Shown piece after piece: positions 17,868 to 26,749 of a stretch of DNA of 64,000 nt. This stretch comes from Sulfurovum sp. (GTDB lineage Bacteria; Campylobacterota; Campylobacteria; Campylobacterales; Sulfurovaceae). The stretch covers positions 1 through 64,000 of the forward strand of contig NVUY01000008.1 in assembly GCA_002733215.1 (NCBI GenBank). The letters run 5' to 3'. The notes under the pieces were generated by a model. That model saw only the letters and a program-made list of their open reading frames with translations. It had not been told where the DNA came from and made no database searches. Position 1 is the stretch's first letter. Each line of letters opens with the position of its first letter. Both the position numbers and the translations under genes were made by a program.

Positions 17868-19037
17868 TTAGACCTTTTTGTTTTTTATAAACTTTTCAAT
17901 ACGTCTAATACCTTCACGTATAGTGGTGATATCCGTCGCAAAAGAGAATCTGAAGTAACCTTCAGACCCAAAGCCTATACCCGGAACAACTGCAACACCC
18001 ATCTCCTGAAGCAGTTCTTTACAGAACTCTATAGAATCATTGGAAACATCCTTGATATTGACAAAGAGGTAAAATGCCCCTTGTGGTTTTAAAACAGAAA
18101 GACCATCTACTTCATTGAAGAGTTTCACGGCTTCATCGGCTCTGCCTTCAAAGGCTCTTCTCATGTTTTCAATGTCACTGTCTATTTCACCAAGCAGTGC
18201 GGGAATCGCTGCTTTTTGGGTAATAGAGTTGATGTTTGAGGTACTTTGGCTTTGGAGTTTGTTCATCGCTGCTATGAGTGCTTTATTGGGTGTAGCCAAA
18301 TACCCAAAACGCCATCCTGTCATGGCTGCTGACTTACTAAGACCATTGACTGTTACCGTACGTTGGTACATGTCTTCCGAGATGCTGGCAGCGGCTGTAA
18401 AGTCTATGTCATAGACAAGTTTTTCATACATTTCATCAGAGACTACTATGATGTCTGTGCCTTTTAATACTTCAGCCAAAGATTCAAGCTCACTTTTAGA
18501 GTAGACTGAACCCGTAGGATTGGAAGGTGTGGTTAATATGATCATTTTTGTTTTAGCAGTAATAGCTTCTTGAAGTTGTTCTGCTGTGATTTTGAAATTA
18601 CCAATTTCATCCGTCTCTATAATGACAGGTATAGCGCCTGCATACTTCACCAATTCAGGGTAGGTAACCCAATACGGTGCAGGGATGATGACTTCATCTT
18701 CTGGATTGAGTGTGGCCTGTAAAAGGTTAAAAAGTGACTGTTTCGCACCATTACTTACGATGATATCAGAAGGAGCATAGTTTAGACCATTGTCTCTTTT
18801 GAGCTTTATGGCTACGGCTTCAAGCAGTTCTGGTATGCCCGGTACAGCGGTATATTGTGTAAACCCATCATTGATGGCTTTGATAGCCTCATCTTTAATA
18901 CGTCGTGGGGTACCAAAGTCTGGTTCTCCCGCAGAAAAGGAGAGAATGTCTTTGCCTTGTGCTTTTAAATCACGTGCAAGTGAAGAAATGGCAATAGTAA
19001 GTGATGGAGATAGTGTCTGTATGCGATCTGATAACAT
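17868..19037 (-). CDS. aspC: Class I aminotransferase (aspartate aminotransferase-like)
   Basis: 389 aa PLP enzyme of fold type I, subgroup Ib as in Thermus or Bacillus AspB. Visible are the substrate segment SFSAGEPDFGTP, the PLP-lysine site VNGLSKSAAMTGWRFGY, and the terminal arginine region EGYFRFSFA. It interconverts aspartate and oxaloacetate with glutamate/2-oxoglutarate. Some relatives also use prephenate, which cannot be ruled out. The genes cysE and speA lie upstream on the same strand. Confidence 0.87.
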   Translation of the reverse strand: MLSDRIQTLSPSLTIAISSLARDLKAQGKDILSFSAGEPDFGTPRRIKDEAIKAINDGFTQYTAVPGIPELLEAVAIKLKRDNGLNYAPSDIIVSNGAKQSLFNLLQATLNPEDEVIIPAPYWVTYPELVKYAGAIPVIIETDEIGNFKITAEQLQEAITAKTKMIILTTPSNPTGSVYSKSELESLAEVLKGTDIIVVSDEMYEKLVYDIDFTAAASISEDMYQRTVTVNGLSKSAAMTGWRFGYLATPNKALIAAMNKLQSQSTSNINSITQKAAIPALLGEIDSDIENMRRAFEGRADEAVKLFNEVDGLSVLKPQGAFYLFVNIKDVSNDSIEFCKELLQEMGVAVVPGIGFGSEGYFRFSFATDITTIREGIRRIEKFIKNKKV

Positions 19038-19128
19038 AGTAAACCCTTAAAATAAATTCATTTAGTATATCAAAATGAGGTTGATAAAGGACTAAGAAGG
19101 AGGGACTTATCGTAAATATAAGTCGTTT

Positions 19129-19830
19129 TTAGTCCATACTGTGGAGATAGTTATCATAAATTTCATCAAGGTCGTGATCTTTTTTCTTAATTACTTCTTG
19201 TTTTCCTTTTGGCAGAGCAGCTTCTAGTACTTCTATACGTTTGATAAGATATTCAAATATCTCTTTATTGACATCTGGTATTTTGTCATGGCTTAGTGGA
19301 TTTTTGTCATATCCACGTTTTAGTACACGGGCAGGTATGCCTACCGCAGTAGAATTTTCAGGGACATTTTTAACGACAACCGAATTTGCGCCTACTTTAG
19401 AGTTTGCACCAATGGTAATATTGCCAAGTATTTTTGCACCTGCCCCAACCACTACATTGTTTTCCAGTGTGGGGTGTCGTTTACCTTTAGAAGTACGCAC
19501 GCCCCCCAGTGTAACTTGTTGATAGATAAGGACATCATTTTTTATGATAGCTGTCTCACCTATAACAACACCTACGCCATGGTCTATAAAAACTCTACGA
19601 CCTATTTGTGCCGCAGGGTGTATGTCGATTACAGTTAAGAATTGACCAATAGCAGAGATAAACCTAGGGATAAAACGTAAACCTTTGTTATAAAAACTAT
19701 GCGCTATACGGTGAAAAAAGAGTGCCCATAAACCAGGGTAATTAAAAAAGAGTTCAAATGTAGAGTGCAAAGCAGGGTCATTTCTCTTAACATTTGAAAA
19801 GTCTTCTTTTATAAGACTAAATACATTCAC
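19129..19830 (-). CDS. cysE: Serine O-acetyltransferase
   Basis: 233 aa. It makes O-acetylserine from serine and acetyl-CoA, the first step of cysteine synthesis. The left-handed beta-helix of hexapeptide repeats is clear (VVIGETAIIKNDVLIYQQVTLGG, then GAGAKILGNITIGANSKVGANS). It has the conserved HPAAQIGRRVFIDHG catalytic stretch. The C-terminal tail is acidic and longer than in some forms. The start is 5 bp after speA ends, suggesting one transcript. Confidence 0.92.
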   Translation of the reverse strand: MNVFSLIKEDFSNVKRNDPALHSTFELFFNYPGLWALFFHRIAHSFYNKGLRFIPRFISAIGQFLTVIDIHPAAQIGRRVFIDHGVGVVIGETAIIKNDVLIYQQVTLGGVRTSKGKRHPTLENNVVVGAGAKILGNITIGANSKVGANSVVVKNVPENSTAVGIPARVLKRGYDKNPLSHDKIPDVNKEIFEYLIKRIEVLEAALPKGKQEVIKKKDHDLDEIYDNYLHSMD

Positions 19831-19835
19831 GTTGA

Positions 19836-21713
19836 TTATCCTTGGGTTTCTTCATTTTCATTCTGGGCTTGAATCGTTTTAAGATAGCTATTTTCACTTA
19901 AAAAGAGGTATAGTTTACCTAAAACTTCTCTTTTCTCTTCTTGGCTCATATGTTTGGACTCTTCAATACGGTACTTGAGTGTTTTGTCCATGATGTTGGT
20001 ATCATACTCAAGATCATCAAGCACATCCATAAGGTTTTGTGCCTCTATGAGGTTTTCAATCGTATATCCACCTTTTGTATCAAAGACAATGACTGCTTCT
20101 GTTGGATGGGTAAAAAGATTATGTTTCATGCCGAGAACTTCTTGATAAGCACCCGTTAAAAAGAAGCCTAAAAAGTATTCTTCTTTACTCACATCTATAT
20201 CGTGCAGATACAAGGGTAAGTCACGGTTAAACCCTATCTCCCCATCAGAGTCACAGGTAATGTCCCAGATACTTGCAGGATTTGTAGGTTTGATATTTAA
20301 TTTATCCAGCGGCATGATCGGAAACTGCTGTGCCAAACCCCAAAAGTCAGGTAGTGACTGGAACGCTGAAAAGTTTACAAGATATTTTTCCTGTATGCGG
20401 TCTTGCAGTTTTTTAAGTTCATCTGTTCCTTCATCCCGAAGGAGTGAAATAGCTTTTTTTATGATGAGATTGACAAGTATCTCCGTATTGGAACGGTCTT
20501 CCAAGTCTATGTACCCCAGGTCAAAGAGTGTCAGCAGGCTTTCCATGTGATCAAGTGCATCATGCAGGTACTCTCTGGCATGTTCACGTGATAAAGAGTT
20601 ATACAGATCATGCAGTTCTTCTATAAGCGGCGGGTTTGTTTTTTTGAGTCGTAAAGCTTTTGCATTGTATTCCTGAGAAAAAAGTTCAAGAACGGGAGTG
20701 ACTAACACAGAGTGGGATGCTGCAATATATCGTCCGGATTCTGTAAATATATCCGGTTCCGCCACACCTTTACTTTTAGCTATCTCTTGCATAAGATAGA
20801 CGACATCATTGGCAAATTCGCCCAAGGAGTAATTCCTTTCTTGCTTACCTTCATGCTGACTGTACTCTACAGCCAAGCCACCACCGATGTTGATGGCGCC
20901 CAGTGCATAAGCACCGCGTTTTTTAAGTTCTGCATAAATGTTTCCAGCTTCTCTGAGTGCTTTTTTGAGCGGAGCGATGTCAGACATCTGTGAACCTATA
21001 TGAAAATGGATCATCCAAAGGTGGTCCAGAAGAGTGTTTTTCTTGAGCATTTCATACGCTTCAAGCAGTTCTGTAGAAGTCAGTCCGAATTTAGAAGAGT
21101 ATCCGCCGCTTTTTGCCCAGATACCGATGCCTGAACTGTGAAGCCGTATACGTACTCCGATCTTAGGCGAGACAGGAGTTTCAATGTCTGCATTGAATTC
21201 TTTGTTGACCTGTATGATCGTCTCGAGTTCACCCAGACCTTCTATGGTCACTGTGATGTTGTGTCCCATCTTTGCTGCGATGAAGCAAAGTGAGATCATC
21301 TCTTTGTCTTTAAATCCATTGACCGTGATAGGAGCGCCCAGAGGGGTTTTGGTCATGGCAATGATAAGTTCTGCTTTAGACCCGGCTTCCAGACCATAGT
21401 TATAATTTTTAGAGACATTCATAAGGGCATGTATAAAGTTTGGAAATTGATTGACCTTAAGAGGGAAAACCGCTTGAAAGTTTCCTTTGTAGTTGAATGC
21501 TTCTTTGGCTTTTTCAAAGGTGTTAAAGAGTGTTGAGATCTGTTTTTCTATGAGATGGGGAAAACGAAGGAGAAGAGGACCCTTGTATCCTTTCTCTCGT
21601 ATCTCCTGAGTGATCTCAAGAACTGAGGGTTTGGAAGCATGGTTGATGTTGACAGTATCATTTTGAATGATAAAGTTATTATCACCCCAAATGTCCAAAC
21701 CAAAATTTTTCAC
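19836..21713 (-). CDS. speA: Biosynthetic arginine decarboxylase
   Basis: 625 aa, the normal length for SpeA. A fold III PLP enzyme that turns arginine into agmatine for putrescine. The PLP lysine lies in FQAVFPLKVNQFP. The glycine-rich phosphate site is INIGGGLAVEYS. The cysteine-region segment WDITCDSDGE is present near the end. It should feed the carboxynorspermidine dehydrogenase route at 11.5 kb. Its start faces the mla operon across about 70 bp of shared promoter DNA. Confidence 0.95.
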   Translation of the reverse strand: MKNFGLDIWGDNNFIIQNDTVNINHASKPSVLEITQEIREKGYKGPLLLRFPHLIEKQISTLFNTFEKAKEAFNYKGNFQAVFPLKVNQFPNFIHALMNVSKNYNYGLEAGSKAELIIAMTKTPLGAPITVNGFKDKEMISLCFIAAKMGHNITVTIEGLGELETIIQVNKEFNADIETPVSPKIGVRIRLHSSGIGIWAKSGGYSSKFGLTSTELLEAYEMLKKNTLLDHLWMIHFHIGSQMSDIAPLKKALREAGNIYAELKKRGAYALGAINIGGGLAVEYSQHEGKQERNYSLGEFANDVVYLMQEIAKSKGVAEPDIFTESGRYIAASHSVLVTPVLELFSQEYNAKALRLKKTNPPLIEELHDLYNSLSREHAREYLHDALDHMESLLTLFDLGYIDLEDRSNTEILVNLIIKKAISLLRDEGTDELKKLQDRIQEKYLVNFSAFQSLPDFWGLAQQFPIMPLDKLNIKPTNPASIWDITCDSDGEIGFNRDLPLYLHDIDVSKEEYFLGFFLTGAYQEVLGMKHNLFTHPTEAVIVFDTKGGYTIENLIEAQNLMDVLDDLEYDTNIMDKTLKYRIEESKHMSQEEKREVLGKLYLFLSENSYLKTIQAQNENEETQG

Positions 21714-21770
21714 AGGGCTATCCTTAGATTTTATTATGATAATTATATCAAAACTTAATCTAATCTTACC

Positions 21771-21776
21771 TATAAT
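21771..21776 (+). promoter_or_regulatory. -10 element of the mla operon
   Basis: TATAAT ends seven bases before the ATG at 21784, with no ribosome site between them. A start site at usual spacing falls on or next to the A of the start codon, so the message may be leaderless. Confidence 0.45.
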
Positions 21777-21783
21777 AGTTCTT

Positions 21784-22887
21784 ATGAAGCAACAGTTCTT
21801 AGAGTATGAAGCAGACCAGCATCATCTTAAGCTTATTTCCCGGGGAGAATGGACACTGAACTTTATCCTCCTCATTGAAAAAGAACTGCGTAAGATCCCT
21901 TGTGATAAAAAGATAGTCTGGGATGTGTCAGGAGTGAGTGAATTTGACTCTGCAGGTATACTGCTTTTTATAGAATATTTTGAACGCTTTAAAAAAGAGA
22001 CCAGTCTGGAAGTCATGGGTTACAGTGACAAGCAAAAAGAGATGTATAGACTTTTGAGAACAAGTACCCAAGAGATAGAAGTGCCTAGAAAACGAAGCAC
22101 TCTTGAACGTTTAGGCAGAAATACCTTTGAGACCTATACGGATATCAAGGAGTTCATTACTTTTATCGGACATCTTTTTTATGCGATATTCCATACTTTT
22201 ACTAATCCCAAAAATATACGTTTTAAAGAGATGGTATATCACATCCACCAGTCAGGATTCAATGCGATCATTATTATAGGTTTGACCTCCTTTCTGGTCG
22301 GTATGGTCATCTCTTATCAGGGCTCTGTTCAACTGGCGAAATTTGGTGCAGATATCTTCATTGTCGATACGGTGGCGATCTCCATCACTCGGGAATTGGG
22401 ACCCATGATCACTGCTATCGTCATCGCAGGGCGCAGCGGGTCTGCCTATACTGCCGAGATAGGGGCCATGAAGATCACGGAAGAGATCGCTGCCATGCGT
22501 ACCATGGGTTTTGACCCTTATGCATTTTTGGTACTTCCCCGTGTTTTTGCATTAATGATCGCCTTACCGTTATTGATCTTCTTTGCTGATATTGTAGGTA
22601 TAGCGGGCGGTATGTTTGCAGCAAATATGCAACTGGGTATCTCTCCGGCACTGTTTATAGACAGAGTATACGAAGTACTGGAAGTAAAACATTATCTGCT
22701 TGGTATGATGAAAGGACCGGTCTTTGCCTTTCTCATAGCGTCTATAGGATGTTTTCGAGGATTCCAGGTTTCTCATAACACAGAGAGTATCGGACTGCAT
22801 ACCACACAGTCTGTTGTCAATTCCATTTTCCTGGTCATCGCTTTTGATGCCGTTTTCTCAGTGATATTTACGGAGCTCGGACTATGA
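21784..22887 (+). CDS. mlaE: MlaE-type lipid ABC transporter permease with N-terminal STAS domain
   Basis: 367 aa from MKQQFLEYEADQ. The track start at 21667 runs back through the speA start and is rejected. Residues 1-95 form a STAS-like domain (KKIVWDVSGVSEFDSAGILLF), which in other bacteria is the separate protein MlaB. The permease part follows, with GMVISYQGSVQLAKFG, ELGPMITAIVIAGRSGSAY and EEIAAMRTMGFDP, all MlaE hallmarks. It moves phospholipid between the membranes with the ATPase, MCE protein and lipoprotein encoded downstream. Confidence 0.92.
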   Translation: MKQQFLEYEADQHHLKLISRGEWTLNFILLIEKELRKIPCDKKIVWDVSGVSEFDSAGILLFIEYFERFKKETSLEVMGYSDKQKEMYRLLRTSTQEIEVPRKRSTLERLGRNTFETYTDIKEFITFIGHLFYAIFHTFTNPKNIRFKEMVYHIHQSGFNAIIIIGLTSFLVGMVISYQGSVQLAKFGADIFIVDTVAISITRELGPMITAIVIAGRSGSAYTAEIGAMKITEEIAAMRTMGFDPYAFLVLPRVFALMIALPLLIFFADIVGIAGGMFAANMQLGISPALFIDRVYEVLEVKHYLLGMMKGPVFAFLIASIGCFRGFQVSHNTESIGLHTTQSVVNSIFLVIAFDAVFSVIFTELGL

Positions 22888-23672
22888 AGTGCATGATCAA
22901 AGTGGAAAATGTTGTCACAAGATTTGGATCAAGAACCATCCATGACGGGGTCTCTCTTCAGATCAATGAAAATGAGATCTATGGTATTTTGGGGGAGAGT
23001 GGTTCTGGAAAATCAGTACTGATGAAAGAGATGATCATGCTTATGGAACCTTGTGCGGGAGAGGTAACGGTTCTGGGTAAACCTTTAAAAGGCATCTCTT
23101 TTAAAGATGCTCAGGCACTGCGTAGTGACTGGGGGGTACTTTTTCAGTTTGGAGCGCTTTATTCCTCTTTGACGATCGCCGAAAATATAGAAGTACAGCT
23201 CAAAGAGTTTACAAACATTTCCAAGATGATGAGAGATAAACTGGTACAGTCAAAGTTGGCACTTGTAGGACTGGAACCCTATGTCGGGGCACTTTATCCT
23301 TCTGAACTCTCCGGGGGTATGGTGAAACGTGCAGCTCTTGCCAGGGCACTGGCGATGGAACCAAAGCTGCTTTTTCTGGATGAACCAACCTCGGGACTCG
23401 ACCCCATAGGTGCACGTAATTTTGATGCGCTTATCGTAGAACTGCGTGATCTTCTGGGGATCACGGTGGTGATGATCACCCATGATCTTGATAGTATTTT
23501 CAGCATTGTGGACAGATTGGCTGTTTTGGCAGACAAAAAGGTAGTAGCAGAGGGATCGCTTGAAAATGTGTTACAATCACAACATCCTTTTGTGGAAGAA
23601 TTTTTTAAGAATGAGTACAGCAAAACGCATTTTCAAGATAAAGCAGTAATGAATAAGGGTAAAGATGTATAG
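22884..23672 (+). CDS. mlaF: MlaF-type ABC transporter ATPase
   Basis: 262 aa. Walker A GESGSGKS (about 37-44), signature LSGGMVKRAALARA, Walker B LLFLDEPTSGLDP and the switch His in MITHDLDS are all intact. ATG overlaps the TGA of the permease gene (ATGA), giving translational coupling. It powers lipid transfer through the MlaE permease at the inner membrane. Confidence 0.94.
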   Translation: MKCMIKVENVVTRFGSRTIHDGVSLQINENEIYGILGESGSGKSVLMKEMIMLMEPCAGEVTVLGKPLKGISFKDAQALRSDWGVLFQFGALYSSLTIAENIEVQLKEFTNISKMMRDKLVQSKLALVGLEPYVGALYPSELSGGMVKRAALARALAMEPKLLFLDEPTSGLDPIGARNFDALIVELRDLLGITVVMITHDLDSIFSIVDRLAVLADKKVVAEGSLENVLQSQHPFVEEFFKNEYSKTHFQDKAVMNKGKDV

Positions 23673-24597
23673 CAAAGTAAATTATACAATAGTCGGTCTT
23701 TTTGTTCTGCTTTTTGGTATAGCGATGGTCTGGTTTGCTTTTTGGCTTGCCAAATATGGTTTAGATGAAGACTTTGAGACCTATAGACTGGAAATAAAAG
23801 AGTCCGTTGCAGGACTTTCCATAGACTCCAATGTCAAACTGCATGGTGTGAATGTCGGGTCTGTCAGCGAAATACGTATCAATCCTGAAAACATAGAAAG
23901 GGTTGAAATCCTTGTGAAAATAAAACAGGGCATACCTATCAAAGAAGACATGGTCGCCCATACACAAATGTTCGGTGTGACAGGACTCTTGTCTATAGAG
24001 ATCGACGGTGGTACGAACAGCGCTAAAACCCTGGTACCGACAGAAGAGTACATTCCCCTTATACCGACAAAACCTTCATTGTTATCGAAACTCTCAAACA
24101 GTCTTGGCGGTCTGAGTGAGAAGCTGGAAAATCTGCTGGCACAGAGTGAAAAACTGCTTTCGGAGCATAATGTTGAAACCCTGGGGAATATTCTTGATAA
24201 TACAGAGAAAATAACAGCCAAAGGAGAAGCGTTGGAAGATAAAGTCATGGTGACACTTGAAGAGTTCAGGGTTTCTATGGCCAATATCAATACAAAGTTT
24301 ACAGAAGCGACCATAGATTTCAAAGAGATGCAAAAAGATTTTTCAGAGATCAAAGAAGTGACTCTGCCTGCTATTGATACTTTGAGGGAAAGCGGTAAAA
24401 ACTTTAATAGGGTGGCAAAGAAAGTTGAGAAGAGCATAGACAGAGGGGATTATAATCTCAAAAAGATCTTTGAACCGATGCTTGTAGATATAGAAATACT
24501 TTTAAATCAGCTCAACGATATGTCACGAAATTTAGGCAATAATCCAAGTGATCTGCTGTTTAAATCCAGAAAATCAAGAAGAGGACCGGGAGAATGA
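23665..24597 (+). CDS. mlaD: MlaD-type MCE domain protein
   Basis: 310 aa. An N-terminal membrane anchor (YTIVGLFVLLFGIAMVWFAFWLA) is followed by one MCE domain at about 40-115 (VAGLSIDSNVKLHGVNVGSV) and a long alpha-helical tail. That is one MCE ring domain, as in MlaD, but with a longer coiled C terminus than the E. coli protein. It should form a hexameric periplasmic lipid channel. It overlaps the ATPase gene by 8 bp. Confidence 0.9.
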   Translation: MYSKVNYTIVGLFVLLFGIAMVWFAFWLAKYGLDEDFETYRLEIKESVAGLSIDSNVKLHGVNVGSVSEIRINPENIERVEILVKIKQGIPIKEDMVAHTQMFGVTGLLSIEIDGGTNSAKTLVPTEEYIPLIPTKPSLLSKLSNSLGGLSEKLENLLAQSEKLLSEHNVETLGNILDNTEKITAKGEALEDKVMVTLEEFRVSMANINTKFTEATIDFKEMQKDFSEIKEVTLPAIDTLRESGKNFNRVAKKVEKSIDRGDYNLKKIFEPMLVDIEILLNQLNDMSRNLGNNPSDLLFKSRKSRRGPGE

Positions 24598-25175
24598 CAA
24601 GAAGTAAACACTTAGCACTCAGCATACTGTTGATCGGCTTAATGGGATGTACAAAAGCACCGGCACTGAAGATCTATAGCCTTGAGATCCCTGCTGTGGG
24701 AGCAGTGCATAGCAGTCCATACAGAAGTAAAAGTATCAAGGTCGCCTACCCTCAAAGTTTAAAAGAGCAGATATCGCAAAAGATGTACTTTTCATACAGC
24801 AGCAGTGACAGAGGGAATTATCAAAACTCTGAGTGGTCAAACACGGTCTCAAAACTTTTACAGGGTACCTTTATAGAAGTGTTAGACAGCAGCAGACTGT
24901 TTAAAGCAGTGCTCTTTGACACATCAGCGGCCAACGAAGATTACAGGCTGGAGAGTACGGTATTTGCTTTCTCTCACAGTGTAAGAGGGACAGCATCCTA
25001 CGCTCTGGTTTCCATACAGTTTAATCTGATAGATACGAACACAGGCCGTTTGGTAAAAAGTAAAAGGTTCAGCTACAGGGAAGAAACAGACAGTGTAGAT
25101 GCCCAGGGCTATGCTGCTGCTACTAATGTGGCGTTGGCAAGGTTGAGCAGAGACTTGGTGAGATGGTTGCGTTAG
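24594..25175 (+). CDS. ABC transport auxiliary lipoprotein (PqiC/MlaC-position component)
   Basis: 193 aa. The signal peptide has a lipobox at LMGC (about residue 19), and the domain starts KIYSLEIPAVG. It continues with IKVAYPQSLKEQISQKMYFSY and SVQFNLIDTNTGRLVKSKRFS-like strands, as in the ABC_trans_aux (DUF330) family. It likely anchors in the outer membrane and receives or hands over lipid with the MCE protein. Start overlaps the mlaD stop by 4 bp. No soluble MlaC gene is present in the operon. Confidence 0.82.
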   Translation: MTRSKHLALSILLIGLMGCTKAPALKIYSLEIPAVGAVHSSPYRSKSIKVAYPQSLKEQISQKMYFSYSSSDRGNYQNSEWSNTVSKLLQGTFIEVLDSSRLFKAVLFDTSAANEDYRLESTVFAFSHSVRGTASYALVSIQFNLIDTNTGRLVKSKRFSYREETDSVDAQGYAAATNVALARLSRDLVRWLR

Positions 25176-25204
25176 CGTTAATTTTATGTTATCATACGTT
25201 TGAA

Positions 25205-25224
25205 GAGAGAGTTTTAGCTCTCTC
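25205..25224 (+). terminator. Weak hairpin after the mla operon
   Basis: GAGAGAG-ttttag-CTCTCTC, 30 bp after the last stop. No clear U-tract follows, so it is a tentative terminator. Confidence 0.4.
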
Positions 25225-25234
25225 TATGGAAATA

Positions 25235-25297
25235 CTATTTATTGAGATATCGCAAGATAATCAATAAAATAGCGAGTATTAGGATAAGTTCATCCAT
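25235..25297 (-). CDS. Tiny single-helix membrane peptide (20 aa)
   Basis: ATG-to-stop ORF of 20 codons encoding MDELILILAILLIILRYLNK, a single hydrophobic helix with acidic start and basic end. A purine-rich GGGAGTGGGTG lies 7-15 nt before the ATG. A hairpin sits about 47 nt upstream. It is too short for the track and no homolog is recognised. Its design parallels the 31 aa peptide at 15.5 kb. It could be a type I toxin-like peptide or chance. Confidence 0.4.
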   Translation of the reverse strand: MDELILILAILLIILRYLNK

Positions 25298-25343
25298 AAT
25301 ATTCACCCACTCCCACAGTTAAGATTTAACTTGGGTTCAAACA

Positions 25344-25384
25344 GCAGTTCTTACCTGTTGTTTGATTAAACAAGCTAGAACTGC
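25344..25384 (-). ncRNA. Two-part stem-loop upstream of the 20 aa ORF
   Basis: GCAGTTCT/AGAACTGC encloses TTGTTT/AAACAA with loop GATT. It lies between hisS and the tiny ORF. It may be a leader structure of that ORF or the terminator of hisS. Confidence 0.45.
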
Positions 25385-25443
25385 AAAATTATTTTAGCTA
25401 AGTTATTTTTTATTTGTAGAAAATATGTCAAATTGACATACTT

Positions 25444-26655
25444 TTAAAACTCTCCAACCAAAACAGTTGACTCTACCTTACTCTCCAGATCTTTCACCCA
25501 TACCGTACCGTTTTTCAACTCATCTTCACCTATAAGAACACAGTAACGTGCCTTGACTTTGTCTGCACCTTTCATATGGCTTTTGAAGCCTTTTGAAGCA
25601 TATTCCAGGGTCACTTTTGTCTCTTTGCGTTTAGTTCTGGCTAGAGGAAAGAGGGCTTCTACTGCCTCTTCTACCATAGCACCCATATAGATGCCTTCAC
25701 GTGTCACTTCCGGCATTTGTACCAGTTCCATGATCCTCTCTATCCCTATGGCGAAACCAACTGCCGGGGTAGGTTTACCATCTAAGAATTCTACAAGTTT
25801 ATCGTAACGCCCACCGCCTGCGATGGCAGACTGTGAACCGATCTCGTTGCTGACAAATTCAAAGGCTGTTTTATTGTAGTAGTCCAGTCCTCGTACAAGG
25901 TTTGTGTCCACTTCATACTTTATGCTTGCCTTGTCGAGAAGGAGAATGAGTTTGTTGAAATTTGGGTCACATTCGTCACAAAGATTATGTATGAGTTTTG
26001 GTGAGTTTGTGAGTAGTGTCTGACACGTTGTATTTTTACAGTCAAGTACACGTATAGGGTTAGTCTCTATACGTCTGTTACAGTCTTCACACAACTCTTC
26101 CTGTGTCTCTCTCAAAAAGCCTACAAGGTGTTGTTTGTATGGAGGCATACAGGTCGTACATCCCAGTGAGTTTATCTGTAGGTCAAAACCAATGCCAAGT
26201 TCTTCAAAGATCTGGCTTATCATTGTGATGATCGTAAAGTCTTCATAGACAGAAGCTTCCCCAAAACTCTCACAGCCAAACTGGTGAAACTCCCTCAAAC
26301 GACCTTTCTGCGGTCTTTCATAACGGAACATAGGTCCGTAGTAGTAAAACTTCTGTTTCACAGGCTGGCGGTCAAGTTTTGCATGCACAAAAGCACGCAC
26401 GACACCTGCAGTTCCTTCAGGACGCATACAGACATCATTACCGCCTTTGTCTTCAAACTGGTACATCTCTTTTCCCACGATGTCAGAACTCTCACCTACA
26501 GAACGTTTAAAGAGTGCAGTCTCTTCAAGTATAGGGGTTTCGATGTAGCCATAGCCATACTTTTTCGCTACAGCTATAGCCGTCGTTATGATGTGGACAA
26601 AGCGTTGGCTGTCATCAAAAGTGAGGTCTTTCATGCCTCTGAGTGGGTTTATCAT
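25444..26655 (-). CDS. hisS: Histidyl-tRNA synthetase
   Basis: 403 aa from MINPLRGMKDL. The extra 15 residues in the track come from repeat DNA upstream. Class II motifs are clear: motif 2 in FYYYGPMFRYERPQKGRLREFHQFG, the His-binding LVRGLDYYNKTAFEF, and motif 3 in PAVGFAIGIERIM. A Cys-rich insertion (CTTCMPPY, CEDCNRRIE and others) is a usual zinc-like knob. AAAGGCACTAAA precedes the ATG. The gene follows tmk on the same strand, with a repeat-bearing gap. Confidence 0.95.
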   Translation of the reverse strand: MINPLRGMKDLTFDDSQRFVHIITTAIAVAKKYGYGYIETPILEETALFKRSVGESSDIVGKEMYQFEDKGGNDVCMRPEGTAGVVRAFVHAKLDRQPVKQKFYYYGPMFRYERPQKGRLREFHQFGCESFGEASVYEDFTIITMISQIFEELGIGFDLQINSLGCTTCMPPYKQHLVGFLRETQEELCEDCNRRIETNPIRVLDCKNTTCQTLLTNSPKLIHNLCDECDPNFNKLILLLDKASIKYEVDTNLVRGLDYYNKTAFEFVSNEIGSQSAIAGGGRYDKLVEFLDGKPTPAVGFAIGIERIMELVQMPEVTREGIYMGAMVEEAVEALFPLARTKRKETKVTLEYASKGFKSHMKGADKVKARYCVLIGEDELKNGTVWVKDLESKVESTVLVGEF

Positions 26656-26677
26656 TTTAGTGCCTTTTGTGTAAAGA

Positions 26678-26700
26678 GGGTACCCATAAAGGGTACCCAT
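26678..26700. repeat. Tandem GGGTACCCAT repeat
   Basis: GGGTACCCAT occurs at 26678-26687 and 26691-26700. Each carries the palindrome GGGTACCC. It sits directly upstream of hisS beside a REP-like hairpin. Confidence 0.6.
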
Positions 26701-26711
26701 ACGGGTAATGT

Positions 26712-26736
26712 AGGGGCAATCCCTTGTGGTTGCCCT
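26712..26736. repeat. REP-like palindrome
   Basis: AGGGGCAA-tcccttgtgg-TTGCCCT hairpin in the tmk-hisS gap. Sequences of the form GTAGGGGCRACCC...GGTYGCCC are scattered widely in bacterial intergenic DNA; this one fits that pattern. Confidence 0.55.
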
Positions 26737-26749
26737 TTAATAGTTGTAA

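Noticed and set aside
21667-21783. Track start of the MlaE permease
   Set aside because: It would overlap the speA start region, and the STAS domain begins at the ATG at 21784.
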